A stretch of 64,000 nt of DNA from Larix kaempferi (lineage: Eukaryota; Streptophyta; Pinopsida; Pinales; Pinaceae): assembly GCA_027924585.1 (NCBI GenBank), contig BSBM01000232.1:28592001-28656000 (forward strand), in the 5' to 3' direction. Of this stretch, positions 60,301 through 64,000 are shown piece by piece. A program made the position numbers and the translations under genes. The first letter of the stretch is position 1. Each line of letters begins with the position of its first letter. The notes under the pieces are model-generated. The model did no database searches. It was not told where the DNA came from and saw nothing but the letters and a program-made list of their open reading frames with translations.

Positions 60301-61227
60301 CTCATGAAAGTATTTCCTATGGGGTGTAGCATGACATGAAGCTCCTGAATCTACTACCCAATAATCACTAGTATTATCTAATGCAAGAATCAAAGCATCT
60401 TGTAACACATCACCTGCTACATTTGCTTCCTGGGTAGTTTCCTTCTGTGCATCTCCTTTCTTCTTTAGAGATTTGCAGTCTTTCTTCAGATGTCCTTTCT
60501 TTCCGCAGTTCCAGCACTCTATCTTTCCCAGTCTGGACTTAGATCTACCCGTTTTAGACTTTCCACGATTACCTTGGCTCTTTCCTCTCTCCTTTTGTCT
60601 TCCTCTGCTTTCCATGGTCAACGCATTTCCTGATGTCTCACCTGTGCTTTTTCTTCGCATTTCCTCGCTAAGAATAACACCAATAACATCATCAAATTTC
60701 AAGGTGTTTGAACCAGAGACAGAGTTACTTACAGCCATGACCAAGCTATTCCAGCTTTCTGGCAATGAACACAAGATTAGAAGAGCCCTAACCTCATCAT
60801 CAAAGGTCACACTTACAGAACTTAGCTGATTTGTAACCGTATTAAACTCATTTAAATGATCAGTAACAGATCCACCTTCAGACATCTTCATATTAAATAA
60901 ACGCTTCATTAGAAATACCTTGTTGGAAGCCGAGGGTTTTTCATACAGCTTACCCAATGCTTTCATCAAACCCTCTGTTGTCGTTTCTTTTGAGATATTG
61001 AAAGCCACCAACGAAGCCAGGCTCAACCGTATTGTTCCCAGAGCCTTTCTGTCAAGAACCACCCATTCTTCGTCCTTCATAGTCGTCGGCTGCTTTGCTT
61101 TTCCTCCCAACGGTAGGTATAGATCCTTCTGGTACAGATAGTCCTCCATTTGCATCTTCCATAACCCGAAGTTTTGGCCGTTAAACTTTTCGACCTTAAA
61201 CTTTCCTTCTTCTGCCATTGCTCCCAC
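57340..61227 (-). CDS. gag-pol: Copia Gag-Pol polyprotein, intact
   Basis: 1295 aa with no stop or frameshift. Gag (UBN2-like) spans about 10-190. The zinc knuckle is at 238-251 (CWNCGKKGHLKKDC). The protease has DSGAS at 293. The integrase zinc site uses H421/H426 and C452/C455, with catalytic D483 (HTDVW), D546 (RSDNGGE) and E582 (SERMN). The reverse transcriptase spans about 815-1060, with YVDD at 976-979 and SLYGLKQAPRQWY near 927-939. RNase H spans about 1130-1270 (YVDADMAGD, STTEAEY, YSDSQSA). Length and order are typical of autonomous plant copia. Gag packages the RNA, protease cuts the polyprotein, and RT/RNase H and integrase copy and insert it. The start is the first ATG after the primer site; a second ATG three codons on is possible. 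It ends 85 bp before the 3' LTR. Confidence 0.97.
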   Translation of the reverse strand: MGAMAEEGKFKVEKFNGQNFGLWKMQMEDYLYQKDLYLPLGGKAKQPTTMKDEEWVVLDRKALGTIRLSLASLVAFNISKETTTEGLMKALGKLYEKPSASNKVFLMKRLFNMKMSEGGSVTDHLNEFNTVTNQLSSVSVTFDDEVRALLILCSLPESWNSLVMAVSNSVSGSNTLKFDDVIGVILSEEMRRKSTGETSGNALTMESRGRQKERGKSQGNRGKSKTGRSKSRLGKIECWNCGKKGHLKKDCKSLKKKGDAQKETTQEANVAGDVLQDALILALDNTSDYWVVDSGASCHATPHRKYFHEYVPGDFGHVLLGDDEPCKIVGMGKVWIQVKNGTDWLLKDVRHIPAMKRNLISTGQLGDGGCLSTFGEKWWKITKGSMVIAKGDRVGTLYLCPHNTDHSISLASTGTDTALWHHRLGHMSEKGMQILHSRKLLPDLKQVSLEFCENCVYGKQKRVRFLRVGKQKKNEKLELVHTDVWGPAQVQSLGGSHYYVTFIDDATRKTWVYCIRQKSDVFATFKKWKALVENETGKRLKCLRSDNGGEYCGKEFDSYCSYHGIRREKTVPGTPQENGVSERMNRTIMERARCMRLHAGLPLQFWVDAVNTAVYLINRGPSSALDGGIPEEAWTDKKVNYSFLRTFGCEAFVHIDKENRTKLEAKSKKCTFIGYGVDEFGYRLWDYENNKIIKSRDVIFNEKVMYKDQLQGKKQEKKSTEYIVLDEVKENEVPKVPENQEQQQVPETPATVRRSTRLSRLPERYSPSMYYLLMTDSGEPECYEEAMQVETRKKWEQGMNEEMDSLVGNQTWDLVKLPAGKRALQNKWIYRLKEEEGGKKRYKARLVVKGFAQKKGIDFDEIFSPVVKMTSIRTILSLGAVEDLHLEQLDVKTAFLHGDLEEEIYMQQPQGYEVKGKEDLVCRLKKSLYGLKQAPRQWYLKFDRFMTEQGYSRCHSDHCVYFKKLDNGRYIILLLYVDDMLVAGSDMQDINVLKRKLANSFAMKDLGAAKQILGMRIMRDRKNRKLTLSQSEYIQKVLERFRMQNAKPVSTPLASHFSLSKEMCPKTQEEIDYMSKVPYQSAVGSLMYAMVCTRPDIAHAVGVVSRYMNNPGKEHWKAVQWILRYLRGTTTEALCFGGSDTVLQGYVDADMAGDKDSRRSTTGYVFTVGGTAVSWISKLQKVVALSTTEAEYVAITEASKEMIWLQRFMEEVGKKQKDSRLYSDSQSAIHLAKNSAFHSRTKHIQLKYHFIRSVLEDELLKLEKIHTSQNLADMFTKVVTREKLSSCSVSVGLLA

Positions 61228-61278
61228 TCGAACCAGAAACCCTAGCTTCCTGCGGGTTTAACTGCCAAATAGACCTTT

Positions 61279-61291
61279 GGCTCTGATACCA
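61279..61291 (-). other. Primer-binding site of the copia element
   Basis: Minus strand TGGTATCAGAGCC, two bases from the 5' LTR; complementary to initiator tRNA-Met. Confidence 0.9.
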
Positions 61292-61591
61292 ATTGTTAGA
61301 AAAACAGGATCGCAGAGCAATAACAATAAACAGAAATGCAAATATAATCACACATACACATTACAAGAGAGACACAGATATATCGTGGTTCACCCAACTT
61401 GGGCTACGTCCACACTGAATTTGCCAGTCCTTATTATTATTACCGTCCAGCAAGTCGAAGGGATACCACCTGCAGCACAACCGCTGCACCTCCTCTTCTC
61501 TGTTTTTTTTTTACAGTCTCTCTCCAGATCTCAAAGATCTTTACAATGCATAAAACCTAATACATCAACCCTAGCCGTATTACAATGTCTT

Positions 61592-61602
61592 TCTTTTATA
61601 AG
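61592..61602 (-). promoter_or_regulatory. Copia LTR TATA box
   Basis: Minus strand CTTATAAAAGA, also present in the other LTR at 57042-57052. It sits where the U3/R border is expected. Confidence 0.65.
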
Positions 61603-61669
61603 GGAAATACAATGGGAAAATACCACGGGATACCCAAAACCATGGGCCCGCAAAACAGCTGGCGAAAAC

Positions 61670-61834
61670 AGCCCCAAAAATTTTCTTCGGGGGCATTGCC
61701 CCCGAACCCCCATTTCTCGGGGGCGCTACCCCCGAACCCCCGCCAGGGGACCACTGGCCCCCGGACCCCCCAGCCAGGGGGGATGGGCCCCCCTGGAACC
61801 CCGTGGGGGGGCGATGCCCCCCCACACCCCCTCG
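61670..61834. repeat. GC-rich hairpin block in the 5' LTR only
   Basis: About 165 bp of GGGGGC(A)TTGCCCCCGAACCCCC-like units, each able to fold back (GGGGGC facing GCCCCC). Base composition is wholly unlike the surrounding AT-rich DNA. It sits upstream of the TATA box in transcription order. Confidence 0.9.
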
Positions 61835-61936
61835 CTGGGGTGAGTGTACAGTCCACCTACACATCATATAGAACTGGGGTACAAATACAATATCATCTAT
61901 GAGACTAGAAGATCTGGCTCCACAACCAACAGCTCC

Positions 61937-62689
61937 AAGGACTGAGACCTTGCAACAACCTACAAGGATTAGCCCCTCACCAAGTGGAAGAGTTCACTTG
62001 TGCAATTTTTTCCATAACAGTTCTAATGGCGACCATACTTATTTTTGTTCATTTCTTTTTAAACTAGGTTGTTTTATGCTAAGTATTTAATTATGGGTAT
62101 TTGTCACTTGCAGGAGATTAGGTATTCCACCTCTTGCTTCCATATTTTGACCCCATCATGACCCCATTTATATTTTCGTATCCACGTAGTTCCTAACATA
62201 TCTTTCATGCTAATAGCTCATAATTGACTTGGACAGTCGAGTGCATAGCGCAGGTTACCAGTGTAATTCCTGTGTTGCACCGCTCATTGCACCCGTGCGG
62301 GAGGTTAGTGTATTACCCGTGCTACAACGCGTCTATTTTGTATTAACCTACATGGTTTGCATGGTAGTGTCTGGTTTAGCTGTGCTACTGTTGTTTATTT
62401 GTTTTTTATTTGCATAGCTTAGTTTGGAATCCCAATTGTTGCTTACTAGTGAACTTAAATTAAGTCTAATTCAACCAATTACTTAATTTCCTAGTGATTA
62501 GTGCACCTAGACCAATATTAGGAAGTAAAGAGTATATCTCTCTTGAAACTTACCTAGGTAACCAACTTTTATGCTTTCAATGGGCTACATTATTGTTAGT
62601 AGTATTCAAGACCATTTCTTGTTTATGCATCAAATCAACATGTTGTTTTTAGTAGTATTGCTAGTGTAGAAAACACTTTTGCACACAAG
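61937..62689 (+). other. Right flank of the copia insertion
   Basis: Rejoining both flanks after removing the element and one GCTCC gives a frame of about 64 codons running from before 56698 to the stop near 62088. Its product is Ser/Pro-rich with no known domain. Further right are short GC-richer phrases around TGCTACAACGCG and CATAGCGCAGGTTACC. The latter resembles 56043-56060 (CTATAGCGCATGTTATC), hinting that both flanks belong to one older element. Confidence 0.4.
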
Positions 62690-63050
62690 CAGGGACCTAA
62701 AGACACTTTTCTCCCAAAGTATGCTCTTCACCTCGCACTTCATGCGATCTTGGTGAATCGGAAAAAGGGTTAGAAGTGTGAAATGCCTCCATTACACACT
62801 TTTCTATTAGTTAGAATATTTTGATTTTGCAAAGCGCCATGAGCATCTCTTAGAGTTAGAAGTACACATTACTTGATATACTCTTTTAGTTAGTTTTCCA
62901 ATAAAATATTTTTTTTGCTTTGATCACATGTGTTTGCTCCACTAGCACACAATAAGAGGCCTAAATACTATTTCTACCCTAGTATGCTTTTCACCTTGCA
63001 CTTCATTTGAGCTTGGTGAATCAGAAAGGTATGAATTGTGAAATTGACGC
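62681..63050 (+). repeat. Diverged ~260-bp duplication
   Basis: AGTATGCTCTTCACCTCGCACTTCAT...CTTGGTGAATC near 62718 matches AGTATGCTTTTCACCTTGCACTTCAT...CTTGGTGAATC near 62980. Preceding GACCTAAAGACAC and GGCCTAAATACTA also align. Non-coding. Confidence 0.7.
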
Positions 63051-64000
63051 AAGGCACCCTATCACAACAAGGTTCTTGATTAACATTACACATGACACAA
63101 CCACAATGTTCACACAAACAAGGTGTAAAAAAGGATTCCAAAAGTGGCTTATATTACTTCTACCAATCAGTTACAATGCGGAATAACCATAAATACAAAT
63201 AACTAACTATCTGTTGGCCTCAACCGTTACATTACAAAAGTAACTGTGGTGTGCTCTCTTATTGTGTCGACCTCACTCTCTCCTGGTTCGCTACAGAACT
63301 CTGAGCTATGGATCGATCCTCTACTCTGCTCTGCTTGACTCTCCAAAATTCCAAATCCCCTCAACTGATCCAAACTCCCTGGTCTTTTGCTTCACTGCTG
63401 CTATTCTCGAGACCACTACGATCCTTGAGACACGCATTCTCTGCTAGCTGATCCTTCCATGATCCTGCAGACTTGCAACTATCAACATCCCGACCGTACT
63501 GCATAGCCTCTTCCTTTGACGACATCTGTCATGTCTTCACCCACCTACAATAACTTCCATTAACTTCCTTAGCAACCCCGAACTATTGCCAAGTACTCTC
63601 CTTGACTTCTATGCCTCCCTTTGATAAGATACAGTAAACCATCCCATTGGCCATACTATCCTCTGTCACCTTTGACCCCCCTGTCGATTTCACTCTGCAC
63701 TTAGGCTTCGCCATTCCACCTGTCCTCCTCGCTTGGTTCATGCCCAATCTATCGATGTTGCGGTCTAACAACATGTCGACCTTACTACGACTCTGCAGCA
63801 ACTTATCACCTGTCGACTATCGACTATCTTCTATCGACTATTGACATGATGACTCTCGACTTCCTTTTCTCTTGTCGACTACTTTGACAACTTCTGCTCG
63901 ACTTGTTGACTTTGAAAACCAACCTGCTCATCTGCACCAGTGGTCATTGTCACTCCCTCTGGTCGATCTTCTCATGTCGATCAAATTCGACTAATCTGCC
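63051..64000. other. No gene recognised; GTCGAC-rich right edge
   Basis: From about 63765 to the end, TCGAC occurs repeatedly (ATGTCGACC, TGTCGACTATCGACTATC, CTTGTCGACTAC, ATGTCGATC). This is a strong enrichment of a CpG word in an AT-rich window. It could be the edge of a tandem or subterminal repeat zone that continues outside. Confidence 0.5.

Larger units (their letters stand above)
56745..61931 (-). mobile_element. Complete Ty1/copia retrotransposon (Tork/Tnt1-like)
   Basis: 5187 bp on the minus strand with the perfect target duplication GCTCC (56740-56744 and 61932-61936). It has two LTRs, an initiator-tRNA-Met primer site, a purine tract and one unbroken gag-pol frame. Integrase comes before reverse transcriptase, which defines copia. 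Motif spelling is close to the Tnt1/Tork lineage. The LTRs differ by few substitutions but by two large indels (see findings). All parts needed for transposition are present in sequence. Confidence 0.97.
61294..61931 (-). repeat. 5' LTR of the copia element
   Basis: 638 bp. Contains the 165-bp GC-rich block at 61670-61834. The minus-strand TATA box CTTATAAAAG is at about 61592-61602, about 30 bp before the likely RNA start. Confidence 0.95.

Noticed and set aside
61585-61902. Several Gly/Pro-rich frames over the 5' LTR of the copia element
   Set aside because: They are by-products of the GC-rich fold-back block in overlapping frames on both strands.

Overview
The window looks like nuclear DNA of a seed plant with a large, transposon-dominated, AT-rich genome. 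Primer sites match plant initiator-tRNA-Met, the copia and CACTA families are plant types, LTRs exceed 2 kb, and I can see no intact host gene. A gymnosperm would fit, but the sequence does not prove it. I saw no rRNA, tRNA or CRISPR.

Layout. 1-6.8 kb: decayed LTR pieces and a series of 55-270 bp tandem duplications. 6.8-11.23 kb: a degenerate satellite built on a roughly 10-bp AACCATRGTC-like word with longer-range repeats. 11.23-22.4 kb: a CACTA (En/Spm) transposon that begins inside the satellite with a canonical terminal repeat and carries a spliced but broken TNP2-type transposase. One of its introns holds a young gag-only LTR element with three identical-looking LTRs. 22.4-27.3 kb: an array of about five ~170-bp units split by two solo LTRs, each with a 5-bp target duplication. 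27.3-35 kb: mostly anonymous, with local duplications. 35.0-39.1 kb: the most unusual locus, a decayed multi-exon gene joining a SET (lysine methyltransferase-like) domain, a tandem array of six 60/63-nt phase-0 mini-exons and a Transposase_24-like C-terminal region. 39.1-47.2 kb: LINE fragments, an unidentified minus-strand coding remnant, a 270-bp duplication and a palindrome cluster. 47.2-54.75 kb: a minus-strand non-autonomous LTR element with ~2.18-kb LTRs and one 967-codon frame of unknown function broken by two TAG codons. 54.75-56.7 kb: CATC-rich minisatellite and a TATA promoter. 56.75-61.93 kb: a complete minus-strand Ty1/copia (Tork/Tnt1-like) element with an unbroken 1295-aa polyprotein. 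61.9-64 kb: the far side of that insertion site, a diverged duplication and a GTCGAC-rich tail.

How the parts work together. The copia element has everything needed to transpose in sequence terms. The gag-only and unknown-ORF LTR elements have no polymerase and would depend on enzymes from other elements. The CACTA transposase and the SET/Transposase_24 gene are both interrupted by stops, but their exon phases still join, so they were genes until fairly recently. Nesting order can be read from the target duplications: satellite, then CACTA, then the three-LTR element; the 170-bp array, then two LTR insertions later reduced to solo LTRs; CATC minisatellite, then the 7.5-kb element.
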